IMG/VR virus record: IMGVR_UViG_3300043411_000910
Location: 24,475-88,474 of that record
Length of the DNA stretch: 64,000 nucleotides
DNA from: a virus
Strand: one strand, 5' to 3'
The position numbers and the translations under genes are program-made. Under the pieces are notes generated by a model that worked only from the letters and a program-made list of their open reading frames with translations, was not told the DNA's origin and ran no database searches. This document shows, piece after piece, positions 1 to 9,700 of the stretch (the stretch's first letter is position 1; every line of letters starts with the position of its first letter).

Positions 1-1032
1 GAAGTTCTAGATTCAGCTAACACAAGTAAATATGTAGTTGTAAACAGAGACGTTGTTCCAAATGGTTATGCTTTAAGAGTAACACTAATAGATGAAAAGG
101 ATGCCGCATTCTTCGACGCTGGTTGGTTGTCAGCTCTAGAATCGCTAGAAACAGTTGAATGTGATATTTTATCTGTTCTACCAAAACAAACAAAATCATC
201 TATATTCCAAAATGCTTTAAATCATTGTAAGCTAATGAGTAATATAAGAAATAAGAAAGAAAGAGTATTATTCATGGGAGCTATCCAAGGATTAACCCCA
301 GATAATTTGACTGGTACTGAAGATGCCGCTGTAGAAGACATTGGAGTGCTGGAAGGTATCCAAGGTGATTCAGTCACAGAAGTGCTTGCAGCCAATGTTG
401 AAGATTTAGCTAACTATTCTGTAGCTGATGCCTTCGGATCAACCTATAGAAATGTTTATCTTTACCCTGACGAGGTTGTTGTTAATGTAAATGGCACTAA
501 TACTTTAGTTGATGGATTCTATATGGCTCCAGCGGCAGCAGGATATGTAAGTGCTGACCCAAAGATTGAAAATCCACTAACAAATAAAGTAATTCCTGGG
601 TTTACAATTCTAAGAAACAAAACATATAACCTAACAACACTAGAGGCTTTAGCACAAGCTGGTGTTACAACTCTTCAACCTGTAAGTGGTGGTGGTAGAG
701 TAATATGGGGCAAAACAACAACTCAATCTGGTTTCCCAGAAGAAGAAGAAATCAGCATAGTATTCATAAGAGATAGAGTTGCTAAGATAATGAGGGCGGC
801 TTTCCAAGGATTCATTGGTACTCCAGAAAGCTCAGATCAAAAAGCTGTATTGACAAGCAGAGCTGTTCAAATATTAAATGCACTTGTGTCTCAGAAATTA
901 ATAACTGCATACACAGATCCAGTTGTTGAGAGAGATGGTACAGACCCAAGACAATTTAATATCTCTTTTAATATCCAGCCAACGTATCCAACCAATTGGA
1001 TTTTTTTGAAAATAAATGTCGGTCAACTATAA
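1..1032 (+). CDS. Tail sheath protein, C-terminal part (cut by window edge)
   Basis: The reading frame is open from base 1, so the gene starts before the window and 343 C-terminal residues are visible. The protein forms the contractile outer cylinder of a myovirus tail. The end resembles the conserved sheath C-terminal domain: a stretch with GFTILRNKTYN, then GGGRVIWGKTT, then a helical region with the IRDRVAKIMRAAFQGFIG segment, and a final beta strand region ending in NWIFLKINVGQL. A TTG at 127 is only an internal codon. The tail tube gene follows after an inserted HNH gene, which supports the call. A strong terminator lies 11 bases after the stop. The family call is by pattern and context; the missing N-terminus cannot be assessed. 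Confidence 0.88.
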   Translation, partial: EVLDSANTSKYVVVNRDVVPNGYALRVTLIDEKDAAFFDAGWLSALESLETVECDILSVLPKQTKSSIFQNALNHCKLMSNIRNKKERVLFMGAIQGLTPDNLTGTEDAAVEDIGVLEGIQGDSVTEVLAANVEDLANYSVADAFGSTYRNVYLYPDEVVVNVNGTNTLVDGFYMAPAAAGYVSADPKIENPLTNKVIPGFTILRNKTYNLTTLEALAQAGVTTLQPVSGGGRVIWGKTTTQSGFPEEEEISIVFIRDRVAKIMRAAFQGFIGTPESSDQKAVLTSRAVQILNALVSQKLITAYTDPVVERDGTDPRQFNISFNIQPTYPTNWIFLKINVGQL

Positions 1033-1043
1033 AAGTATTGAAT

Positions 1044-1080
1044 AAAAAAGTGTGTTGTTATGAAGGCAACACACTTTTTT
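1044..1080 (+). terminator. Rho-independent terminator after tail sheath gene
   Basis: A 14-base-pair perfect stem (1044-1057 with 1067-1080) closes a 9-base loop and ends in six T. It lies 11 bases after the sheath stop codon. The ATG of the downstream HNH reading frame sits in the loop at 1060, so the structure may also repress that gene. Confidence 0.85.
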
Positions 1081-1896
1081 ATTTTCAATGAAGAATATTA
1101 TTTTTATAACTTCAAAAGCATACAGAATGAAGATATATGCAAAAATATAATAAGTTATAGTAATACAACAAGCAATAAAATTATCCACATATCTAAAGCT
1201 TTAGGGATAAGCAAAAATACTGTTAAAACTTTCTTTAAATTAAATAGCCAAGATAAAAACGCTTTAATGCAAAGTATAACTAAAAAATCGTGTGCTATAT
1301 GCAAGCAAATTAAAGATAAAAATAATTTTTCTAAAACTAAAAAAATTACTAAATGGGGTGAGCCAATTTATAATTGTTATTGTAATATATGTCAAATAGA
1401 ATATACAAAAACAAGTGGTTTAGAGTATAGGAAAAATAATAAAGAAAAAATAATTGAAAGGTGGAATAAGTATAAGAAAAACAATAAAGAGGCTGTTAAA
1501 ATTGTACATAAAAAATATGTATTACGTAAAACAAATATAGATCCTTATTTTAAGTTCAAAAGAAATTTTTCTTTAAGAATGACTAATATTTTTAAAATAA
1601 AAGATAAAGATATGATTTATAGTTTATTCGGGTATTCTTTAGATAACCTAAAGATTCATTTGGAATCTAAATTTGAATCATGGATGAATTGGTCTAATTG
1701 GGGTAAATATAATATTTCTAGTTGGGATGATAATGATAGCACAACATGGAAATGGAATATAGACCATATAATACCACAAAGCTCATTAAAATATAAAACA
1801 ATCAATGATGAAAATTTTAAAAAATGTTGGGCACTTGATAATTTAAGACCACTATCTGCAAAAGAAAATTTGATAAAATCAAATAAGATTATATAA
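1060..1896 (+). CDS. HNH homing endonuclease, free-standing
   Basis: Likely a DNA-cutting homing endonuclease that spreads its own gene. The N-terminal ~65 residues include a helix-turn-helix-like stretch (ISKALGISKNTVKTFFKLN). Next is a four-cysteine zinc motif (CAIC ... CYCNIC), then a basic helical region. The C-terminus has an HNH core: WNIDHIIPQS, CWALDNLRPL, then AKEN and a lysine-rich end, matching the DH, N and H/N positions of the family. It sits between the sheath and tube genes, which are normally adjacent, so it looks inserted. The start is uncertain: the ATG at 1060 lies in the loop of the sheath terminator, the next in-frame ATG is at residue 69, and no good ribosome site is visible. 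The gene is followed by its own terminator. Confidence 0.82.
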   Translation: MKATHFFIFNEEYYFYNFKSIQNEDICKNIISYSNTTSNKIIHISKALGISKNTVKTFFKLNSQDKNALMQSITKKSCAICKQIKDKNNFSKTKKITKWGEPIYNCYCNICQIEYTKTSGLEYRKNNKEKIIERWNKYKKNNKEAVKIVHKKYVLRKTNIDPYFKFKRNFSLRMTNIFKIKDKDMIYSLFGYSLDNLKIHLESKFESWMNWSNWGKYNISSWDDNDSTTWKWNIDHIIPQSSLKYKTINDENFKKCWALDNLRPLSAKENLIKSNKII

Positions 1897-1911
1897 AATA
1901 AAGCAGCAATT

Positions 1912-1937
1912 AACGCGCGATCATACGCGCGTTTTTT
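1912..1937 (+). terminator. Rho-independent terminator after HNH gene
   Basis: An 8-base-pair GC-rich stem (1912-1919 with 1926-1933) surrounds a 6-base loop and runs into six T. With the terminator at 1044-1080 it brackets the HNH gene, so the insert is transcriptionally insulated from both neighbours. Confidence 0.85.
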
Positions 1938-2009
1938 ATTTTGTGTGTATTATAACTAGGCATTTAATTAATATTACTAATATATAAAAATTATCTTGAG
2001 GGATATTAA

Positions 2010-2696
2010 ATGGCTAATAGTAAATTCTCGTCTTCTGCTAATACAAATTCTACACTTGGATACACTTCAGGTCAGAATAAAACTAGCACATCTTTATCAA
2101 CAAATATATTAATATATGTTGATACTGGAAATGGTATTCTACCAATAGGTGCAATACAATCATTAAGCATAAAAGAAAGTAGAGATGTAAAAATGATAAA
2201 TGAAGTTGGAACTGATGGTAACATCGATTCTGTTCCAACTAGTGCTGTGCAAATATCTGGATCTTGCAAAAGAATTAGATATGATGCTTTAAGAGCAACT
2301 GAAGCTTTTGGTAGAGCATATCTACATTTAGCTTCTCAAATCTATCCTTTTGACATTTACATCATAGACAAAAATCGTAGAAATGGTGGAAAAGTTACAA
2401 CAGTAATTAAAAATGTTTGGTTTACAGATACATCAATAGATTATAGCTCAAATGATTGGATTATAACAGATGATGTAAGCTTTAAAGCTGAAAGGGTTTA
2501 TAGCTTCCTATCTGAATCTGGTGGTAAATCAGCTGCTACTGGTGGTGATCTTGGTATTACACCTGCTGGTCCTATGAATTCTGAAGGGGTTAGCGATGTT
2601 GAAAGAGTAGTTGATGCTGGAAAGGGTGGAAGACTTGGATCTTTGGATTCAGGTGGTTTACTTGATCTAGTAGATTTCTCAAGCAACGTATTTTAA
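2010..2696 (+). CDS. Tail tube protein
   Basis: This 228-residue protein probably forms the inner tube through which DNA passes. After a Ser/Thr/Asn-rich head it reads NILIYVDTGNGILPIGAIQS, then an ISGSCKRIRYDALR stretch and strands typical of the tube beta-barrel fold (about residues 30-165). The tail end is Gly/Ser-rich. Length and position fit: it follows the sheath (separated only by the HNH insert) and precedes the tail-assembly chaperones and tape measure. Translation start is supported by GAGGG 8 bases before the ATG. The identification rests on gene order plus general tube-like features rather than an invariant motif. Confidence 0.78.
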   Translation: MANSKFSSSANTNSTLGYTSGQNKTSTSLSTNILIYVDTGNGILPIGAIQSLSIKESRDVKMINEVGTDGNIDSVPTSAVQISGSCKRIRYDALRATEAFGRAYLHLASQIYPFDIYIIDKNRRNGGKVTTVIKNVWFTDTSIDYSSNDWIITDDVSFKAERVYSFLSESGGKSAATGGDLGITPAGPMNSEGVSDVERVVDAGKGGRLGSLDSGGLLDLVDFSSNVF

Positions 2697-2715
2697 TTAA
2701 AACAAAAATTGATAT

Positions 2716-2753
2716 ATAACCTATGGGAGTAATAAAATATTTCCATAGGTTAT
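2716..2753 (+). terminator. Hairpin/terminator between tube and chaperone genes
   Basis: An 11-base-pair stem (2716-2726 with 2743-2753) with a 16-base loop is followed by a T-rich stretch. It lies 19 bases after the tube stop and before the ribosome site of the next gene. It would lower expression of the chaperones relative to the tube, as expected since many more tube copies are needed. The T tract is broken by an A, so termination may be partial. Confidence 0.6.
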
Positions 2754-2770
2754 TTTATTTAAGGAATAAG

Positions 2771-3319
2771 ATGGCAGGATTTGATTCACCAATAGGCAGA
2801 AGAGATATTAAGCAAACAAAAACATTTGAAGTCGAAGATCCAGATCTAGATGAAGACATTGAAAATCAAATAAGAGAACAAAGAAAATTAAAAGCAGCTG
2901 GCAAAGAAAGAATGACCAGTAATGCTAAGAGAAGAATAGAGCTTCTTTTAAATATGACTGTACTAACAGAAGAAGTTACTTTAGGTAAAGTAAAATTTAT
3001 ACTAAGAACTCTTAAAGCTGGGGAAGTCAAAGAAATATTAAGCGTAATTAATCCATTAAGAGGATCTTATGAATTTGAGTTAGAGATGAAAAGACAAATG
3101 CTAGCTAGATCATTAGTTAAGATTAATGATTCAGAAGTGGAATCTTTTCTTGATTCAGATACTTTAGATGCTAGACTTGAATTAGTTGACTCATTAGAAT
3201 CAAGTGTTTTCACTGGACTATTTCTTGGATATGAAAAGCTACAAAATAATTCAGAAAAATATTATGGAATTGCTAATGCTGAAAATGCAAAGGAAGTAGC
3301 TGAAGAAATAAAAAAATAA
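2771..3319 (+). CDS. Tail assembly chaperone, zero-frame product (gpG-like)
   Basis: This small acidic/basic helical protein (182 residues) sits between tube and tape measure, the standard site for chaperones that coat the tape measure during tail assembly. I place the start at 2771 (MAGFDSPIGRRDIKQ) because AAGGA precedes it by 6 bases. The frame extends upstream to 2723, but that extension runs through the terminator hairpin. The frame ends in codons ATA AAA AAA TAA. The A AAA AAA heptamer there allows a -1 shift into the next frame, which is open across the junction. Function is inferred from position and the frameshift arrangement; there is no catalytic motif. Confidence 0.78.
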   Translation: MAGFDSPIGRRDIKQTKTFEVEDPDLDEDIENQIREQRKLKAAGKERMTSNAKRRIELLLNMTVLTEEVTLGKVKFILRTLKAGEVKEILSVINPLRGSYEFELEMKRQMLARSLVKINDSEVESFLDSDTLDARLELVDSLESSVFTGLFLGYEKLQNNSEKYYGIANAENAKEVAEEIKK

Positions 3320-3412
3320 GATTTGAACCGGATCATAGATTTATTTATGAGTTATGTAAAATCTATAGGGTAACACCAGATGATGACTTCATAACAAATA
3401 TGAATCCGGTTC
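3310..3412 (+). promoter_or_regulatory. Probable -1 programmed ribosomal frameshift signal
   Basis: The slippery heptamer A AAA AAA (3310-3316) lies in the zero frame just before the stop TAA (3317-3319). Eight bases later a 9-base stem, 3325-3333 (GAACCGGAT) with 3404-3412 (ATCCGGTTC), could form and act as the pausing structure, with a 70-base loop. The -1 frame is open from 3316 straight into the downstream chaperone frame. Confidence 0.8.
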
Positions 3413-3654
3413 TTAAGTTATGGTATTATTACAACTGGATAGGTGATAAGGAACAGCAGCAAGAAATCGCTAGAGACCATGCATATTTAACAGGTTCATT
3501 TATAGACCCAGCAGCCGTTAAAGCTTTAACTGATCAAGAAAACAAACACGTATCTACGGATGAAGAGTTTGAAGAATCATTTAAAATGGTCCAACAATAT
3601 AACAATATTAAATTAGGCAATAAACCTAGAAGAACTAGACCTAAGCGAGAATAA
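3316..3654 (+). CDS. Tail assembly chaperone frameshift extension (gpT-like part)
   Basis: This frame is read after a -1 shift at 3310-3316. Without a shift only an internal ATG at 3400 would start it, with no ribosome site. From 3316 it gives 112 residues (IRFEPDHRFIYELCKIYRVT onward), so the fusion product is about 294 residues. The region includes the NPVLKLWYYYNWIGDKEQQQ stretch and ends with a basic RRTRPKRE tail. In many long-tailed phages such gpG-gpGT pairs are made in a fixed ratio and load the tape measure. The stop overlaps the tape-measure ATG by one base (TAATG). Confidence 0.75.
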   Translation: MRFEPDHRFIYELCKIYRVTPDDDFITNMNPVLKLWYYYNWIGDKEQQQEIARDHAYLTGSFIDPAAVKALTDQENKHVSTDEEFEESFKMVQQYNNIKLGNKPRRTRPKRE

Positions 3655-5879
3655 TGACTGATCCAAAAGATAACGAACCACTTCCAACCGTTCCTAGCGT
3701 AGAAGATACAAAAGCGGCAGCAGATTATGGTAAGGTTGTTGGTGAAAATGTTGATAAACAAAAAGACTTCACACAAGCAACTGATAAAGCAAAAGAAGCT
3801 ACAAAAGAAGTAAAAGAAGCATATAAAGGCGCTAGAGATGGCTTACTAAGTTTTATTAAAAATATTCAAACAGGCACTTCATTAACTGATGCACAATCTA
3901 TTGCTATTGGTAAATTATCTGCGCAGATATTTGATTCAACAAAAATATTTCAAAATTTTGGTGCAGCAAAACTAAGCCCTTCATTTTTAGAGCAATATTC
4001 GGATGTGTCTGACATTATAATGAAAGACATATTTCCTATGCTAAATAAAGGGGCTGATGCTGTTAATTCAGTCACTCAAAAGCTTCTTGGAATAAAATTA
4101 CCAACAGATGTTATTTCTGGTGGCGCTGCCGTAATTGATAATTATTTAAGAAAGCAATTTGCTGCCGCTGATACGGCTACAAAATTCAGAGATGAAGTAT
4201 TAGCAAATGCTGTTGCAACTGGCGTATATGGTGATGTATTAGATTCTGTTGGAGATGATTTATCAAATCTAAATAATCTTTTAGAAAACCATAATGAACT
4301 AATGATAAATGCTCAAAAAGCAACTGGTATGACAGATGAGCAAATACAATTGTTCTATAAAGAATTAAATAAGATACCAGGGGCTTTTAATAATTCAATT
4401 GCCACTGGTGGAAAGTTTAATCAAAGCATGCTTTCTGCTGTCGCAACATTATCAACTGCTACAAGAAGATCTGCTGCTGAGATAGGTGCTTCGATGATGA
4501 AGGCTTATCAAAACTATGGTGTATCAGACAAGAGAGCATTACAATTTGTTGCTAGAATGAGCGAGGCATCTAACAATCTAAAACTTCCATTTAATGTTGT
4601 AGAATCATTTATGGAAGATATAGCTGGTCAAGTTGGAATGCTTGGTGAAAATATAGATGCTTCAGCTAGGATACTTGATACTTATGCTGGTAGTTTTACT
4701 AAACTAGGACTAAGCGCAGATCAAGCTAAAAAATTAATATCAGGAATGACTAGCTCAGTATTGCAAATGAACATAGCTCAGAAAGCATTTTTATCTGCTC
4801 AATCAGGTGGTCCTGGTGGATTAATGGGTGGGTTTAGAATAGATAAGATGATGAGAGATGGTAAACTTGATGAAGTTATGAAGATGGTTGAATCTCAAAT
4901 GAAAAAACAATTTGGAAGAATTGTTACATTAGACGAAGCGGAAAAAAGCCCTCAAGCAGCAGCACAATTGGCAAAACAAAAAACATTGGTTCAATCTGGA
5001 CCTCTTGGTAAATTTGCACAAAATGATTCTGAAGCATACAGGGTATTAGAAGCTTTAAAAAACAAAGACTCTAAATCTCTATTAGAGCTTGGTAACAAAA
5101 AAGAAATGTCTGAAACTCCAGTTCAAGACTTCCTAGCAAAAGGCAATTCATTACAAGAGCAATCAATAACTATATTTAGTCAAATGGCTTCTGATCTAAC
5201 AGCAATAAAGCAAAGAGGTGTATTATCTAATCTTAGTGATACTCAATTAAGGTATTCAGCTAATCCTGGTGGAAAAATAACACCGGGAACTCCTGATTTA
5301 AATGCTGGAATGAGGGGAAGATTAAAAGCAAATGCTTTAGGTGCAAGAGAGAAGGGTGAGGAGTTATCTGAAGTAATCAGAACCGGATTTGAGAATAAAA
5401 GATTTTTATCTAATCAAAACAATGAAGCAAGCCTTCAGTTAAGAAGCTTATCAAGTAATTTAGCTCAAGATTCTAAAGATATAGCTATGGCTCAAATAAA
5501 TGCTGGTAAAATGGTTTTCGGTTCTAAAAACCTAATGGAAGAAGAACAAGCAAAGCTTGATGAAAAATATAGTAGAGAGAAGCTTTCACCAAAACCAAAT
5601 GAAGAAACAAAAAAAGTATTAGATTTAAGAAAACAAAAAAATCCATTAGAAATGCCAGAGGATGTTATTAAAGCATTTTCAGTTAGAAAATCTGCCGAAA
5701 CAGTTGCTTCAAATTTGACCAAAAGAAATGAAGATAAGATGAAAGAAAAGCAAGAGCATGATGTACATGTTGATGTAAAGTTTGATGGTGTATGTATACA
5801 TTGTAGAGAAAAAATGCAAGCAGGAGCATCGTCTCAACAAATTGCGCGAAATGCTGGGGACGCTGCTAAGCAACAATAA
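3654..5879 (+). CDS. Tape measure protein
   Basis: At 741 residues this mostly helical protein follows the frameshifted chaperones directly, the canonical tape-measure position. The N-terminal ~65 residues are charged and coiled-coil-like (ATDKAKEATKEVKEAYKGAR). The middle has repeated Ala/Ser-rich helices and glycine patches that could be membrane-active (GGPGGLMGGF near residue 390). The end is Lys/Glu-rich with an odd CIHCREKM pair of cysteines near the C-terminus. The length would predict a tail of roughly 110 nm if about 1.5 angstrom per residue holds, which is an inference. Its start codon overlaps the previous stop. Confidence 0.78.
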   Translation: MTDPKDNEPLPTVPSVEDTKAAADYGKVVGENVDKQKDFTQATDKAKEATKEVKEAYKGARDGLLSFIKNIQTGTSLTDAQSIAIGKLSAQIFDSTKIFQNFGAAKLSPSFLEQYSDVSDIIMKDIFPMLNKGADAVNSVTQKLLGIKLPTDVISGGAAVIDNYLRKQFAAADTATKFRDEVLANAVATGVYGDVLDSVGDDLSNLNNLLENHNELMINAQKATGMTDEQIQLFYKELNKIPGAFNNSIATGGKFNQSMLSAVATLSTATRRSAAEIGASMMKAYQNYGVSDKRALQFVARMSEASNNLKLPFNVVESFMEDIAGQVGMLGENIDASARILDTYAGSFTKLGLSADQAKKLISGMTSSVLQMNIAQKAFLSAQSGGPGGLMGGFRIDKMMRDGKLDEVMKMVESQMKKQFGRIVTLDEAEKSPQAAAQLAKQKTLVQSGPLGKFAQNDSEAYRVLEALKNKDSKSLLELGNKKEMSETPVQDFLAKGNSLQEQSITIFSQMASDLTAIKQRGVLSNLSDTQLRYSANPGGKITPGTPDLNAGMRGRLKANALGAREKGEELSEVIRTGFENKRFLSNQNNEASLQLRSLSSNLAQDSKDIAMAQINAGKMVFGSKNLMEEEQAKLDEKYSREKLSPKPNEETKKVLDLRKQKNPLEMPEDVIKAFSVRKSAETVASNLTKRNEDKMKEKQEHDVHVDVKFDGVCIHCREKMQAGASSQQIARNAGDAAKQQ

Positions 5880-5892
5880 ATAGGATATAAAA

Positions 5893-6771
5893 ATGAGTAT
5901 TAAATTTCTAGAAGATATAAAAAAAGAAGTTTTTAATGATCCAACTTCAGATGATATACAAGGTCAAATAAACAAAAATGGTTTTGCTTTACCTCCAGTC
6001 GCAATAGCTAATGGAAATGGTCTTCCAACTATGAAGAATTATGGTAGGTATACTAAGGCTAAATTAAAGCGTAACATTATTTCATGGCTTGTTCCAGAGA
6101 TAGGTCTAGTTAAGATGTATATAAATCCTGAGTCTATTTCTATCAATGATAAAAAGTTGATACAAAAAGAACAAACAAAGGGTGGATTCTCTTTGCAATA
6201 TTGGGGAGAAGATCTAAAAACAATAAGATTATCAGGAACTACTGGAAGCTCTGGGATAGAAGGTGTTAATTTACTACACGAGATTTATAGAGCAGAACAA
6301 CATGTATTTGATGGAACAGCATTAACAATAGCAAATAAAAATGCAGCTACTACAGATCTTATTTCAAAGGGCGTAGATTCTATATTTTCTGGTGTAGGTA
6401 GTTTATTCGGTGGAGGGTCAACAGTTTCATCTATATTAGGATTAGGTGCTGGATTAACTAAAGGCGCACTTGGTGTAGATTCTAGTTTAGCACCAAGTAT
6501 TATTCCTTCTCTAGCTCAATACGCTTTTACAGTTGAGATGTTTTATGATGGTTTAGTTCATAGAGGGTATTTTACTGATATGTCTGTTACCGAAGCTACG
6601 GATTTTCTTTTTAAGTATGATATATCTTTTACGGTTACACAAACGAGAGGATATAGAACTAATTATTTAGGATGGCATAAATCACCAAATAACGCACCAA
6701 GTAGAGATAATCCAGAATCACCTTATTCGGCTTATGGTGATGATTATTCTTTCGATAGGAAATTAGGATGA
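5893..6771 (+). CDS. Baseplate/tube-initiator-like protein
   Basis: A 292-residue protein between tape measure and hub. The conserved-looking core is MYINPESISINDKKLIQKEQ, followed by TKGGFSLQYWGEDLKTIRLS and a GTTGSSGIEG turn. This NP-S ... TKGG-QYWGE-L--I--SG pattern is one I associate with proteins joining tube to hub in contractile systems (Afp7-like/tube initiator). A Gly/Ser-rich, hydrophobic middle (about residues 155-200) precedes a C-terminal strand region with the YAFTVEMFYDG segment. AGGA precedes the start by 8 bases. The end overlaps the hub gene by 4 bases. The exact role is inferred. Confidence 0.55.
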   Translation: MSIKFLEDIKKEVFNDPTSDDIQGQINKNGFALPPVAIANGNGLPTMKNYGRYTKAKLKRNIISWLVPEIGLVKMYINPESISINDKKLIQKEQTKGGFSLQYWGEDLKTIRLSGTTGSSGIEGVNLLHEIYRAEQHVFDGTALTIANKNAATTDLISKGVDSIFSGVGSLFGGGSTVSSILGLGAGLTKGALGVDSSLAPSIIPSLAQYAFTVEMFYDGLVHRGYFTDMSVTEATDFLFKYDISFTVTQTRGYRTNYLGWHKSPNNAPSRDNPESPYSAYGDDYSFDRKLG

Positions 6772-9700
6772 GTTTTTTAGAAGGCTTGACAAATAAATTA
6801 TCATCAGCTCTTACAGTATCAGAGAATTCAAAAGACAATTTGAATTATTCTGATTTTGAAAATATATCTAATAAAGTAGATACATCTGCAACTAGAAATT
6901 ATGTAGAAGAAGGGTTTTCAAGAACTGATCCATATTTCACTGATATTAAATCTATAGAGATACTTATGCAAGAGCCAAGCGCTACAGTCTTGGTTAAAAA
7001 GAAAATGTTTTCATCTCTTGCTAATAACTTTAGACCAGATTATATGAGCAAGGATGAAAAGTTATTTTATAAAGCATGCAATGCATTGTTTTATAATAAA
7101 GCTCAACAAATATCTGCTTTAGAAAGATTATCGAAGATAGAGAAGATAATTGATAAAAATGAAACACTAACAGATAGCTTTATGCCATCTATAATTAGTC
7201 TAGTTGATTCATTAACTGCAAATGATTCTATAGTTGGTACTACTAGCTTATTTGGTGGTAATAATGGTCTTAAAGATTTGTTTAGTATAACTGACCGTAT
7301 AAGAAAATTATATGCATTTACCAAACCATCTCAATTTACTAAATGGATAGATTCGCCTACAGCAATGTTTTCTGGAGTTTATGGAGAAGGTACTGGTGTA
7401 TTTGAAATAACTAACTTTACTGATTTCAGTACAGCTGTAGGAAATTCATTAGGAAAAGGTAGAGCGGATTTTAATATAGTTGATCCATATAAAGCCTCTT
7501 TTATTACAGAATATGATATCGAGAAGGCAATAAGTGATGCTACCAATTTGTTCTATAATAAAAAGACATTTAATTTCTCTGAGTCACAAATAAACGAATC
7601 CATTGGTACATATAAAGCTAAACTAAATTCTTTAAGATCTAAAAGAAGAGTTTCTGAGATAGATGTTTCTATTAACCCTGACTCTTCAATAGGAGAAAAA
7701 GTTGTAGCTAGATTAACTAATGGTCAAAAAATAATTTTTACACAGAATTCATCCAAAGCATTAGGCTCATTATTTTCTTTTAGTTTATCTAATAAATCAT
7801 CTGAAGTAGAAGTCTCAGGTGCATATTTAATAGATGGAGAAATACTTGGCAATCAAGGTCTTAATACAAAAGCAGAAGATGTAAATGTTTTTGAGTCAGG
7901 AAGTTTCTTATACAATAAAACTTCTGAGCTTGAATTATTTCAAAACTTGATTTCTTCAATATACTTGAAACTTACACTAACTAATAATTCTCAAAATACT
8001 TTTCAAATAAATAACCAACTAACTAATTATGCAAGACGTAAGATGAATTTCTATTTTCTTGGTAGAAATATAATTCAGCCTATGGATGAAGTGAGAATAT
8101 TCATTTCATCTAAAACAAAATTAGATTCAAATGTTAGCAGTGGTTTGCGTGAAGCATTTGCTGGTCAAAATTTTATAGAGAAATTCTCTTCAACAGTTTA
8201 TGACATACAAAATCAATTCAATGCAATATTTAATGCATCCCAGAATCTAGATCTACAGGCTGAGAAATCAATATATGTTGGTCAAAGTTTTCCTAATCAA
8301 TTATGGAATATGATCCGTGGGTATTTTGTTAATGATAAAGAAGGACCATGTGTATTTGCTGGGGTTGTTGGATCTTCTAATTTATCAGGATCTCCAGGAT
8401 CTTATAAATTATCAGTTAATTGCTCTGACAATTCAAGTTATTTCAATAATGGGCAAGTAAATTTCAATCCAGGTGTTGATAATTTCAATGGTTATATATA
8501 TGACCCATTGACACCGTTTGAATCCAAATTTGATCAAGTTAGTACAAATTTAACGAATCAAATTCCACAATTATTAGAAGAAAATAGAATTATATTAAAT
8601 AATGCTGGCAAAGGTATATTAAAATATAAATCTGGTCCTGGAGCTGGGCAATTAGCGACTCAAGATAATTTTATTCAAGACGTATCAATAGATCCAAGAA
8701 CTGGTGCTAAGAAACAAGTTTATTATGGTCCTGATGGATTAGTGTATAATTGGAAACAAGGTATAGGTGTATTTACTCAATACGGAAATTCAATTTCACT
8801 TAATGATCCATCAACCGTTGGTAATCAAAATGTATATAATAATCCATTTGCCGGTCAAGATGTAATGAATGTTATATCTTTGGCTATTACTGGTAAACCA
8901 TATAATTTTATAAATTATTGGAAAGCTGTTCAAAATCTAGAAGGATACTCAAGAGATCCTTATAATAATACTGATGCAGCATATTCTTATTCTAACTCAT
9001 TGAAACAAGACCTAAGCAAAAATAATATGCTATGGGGTAATTTTATACCTTTCAAAACTTTAGTAATAGATGAATTATCTTATGCTAAAGTTTTAAATGC
9101 CGAAAGATCTATACTTAGAACTGTAGATCAATTAGAGGATAATATAAACAAACTAAAAGATATAGACAATGGTTTGTATCTGTTTGGTTTATCTGGCATT
9201 GGTTCTGGAACAGATACTTTTGCTAAAGCAACAATATTATCAGCACAAGCACAAGCTATAAACAATGATGTAGAAGTGTTGAAGAATAATCTTTTACAGG
9301 AGGATGTTTCTAATTATGGTTTAAAAATTGTTGGCTCAGATGTTACTTTTGATGCTGACCAATTTCTATCACAAGAAGATCCTAATAAATCATTAAATCA
9401 ATCTAATGTAAGAAGAAGCCTTAGAAGAAAAACAAACCAATTAACAAGAAGAATGCCTTGGGCTGTAAGAGCAAATGAAGACAAAAATCTATTAATCGTT
9501 GATGACTCTTATGATAAAGATTATGATATAGCTGCTTACGATAAAGCTTTACAATCAAATCTAAGCACTTTATATAGCAATGGATTTACTACAGTTGGTG
9601 AAAATATAACATCAGCAGCTAATTTATTAAATTTAGAAGTTTTTTGTGACACTCAAGGTCACATCAGGGTTCAACCACCACAATATAATAAAATCCCAAG

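Noticed and set aside
2723-2770. Earlier start for the tail chaperone
   Set aside because: It runs through an 11-bp terminator hairpin, while AAGGA precedes the ATG at 2771.
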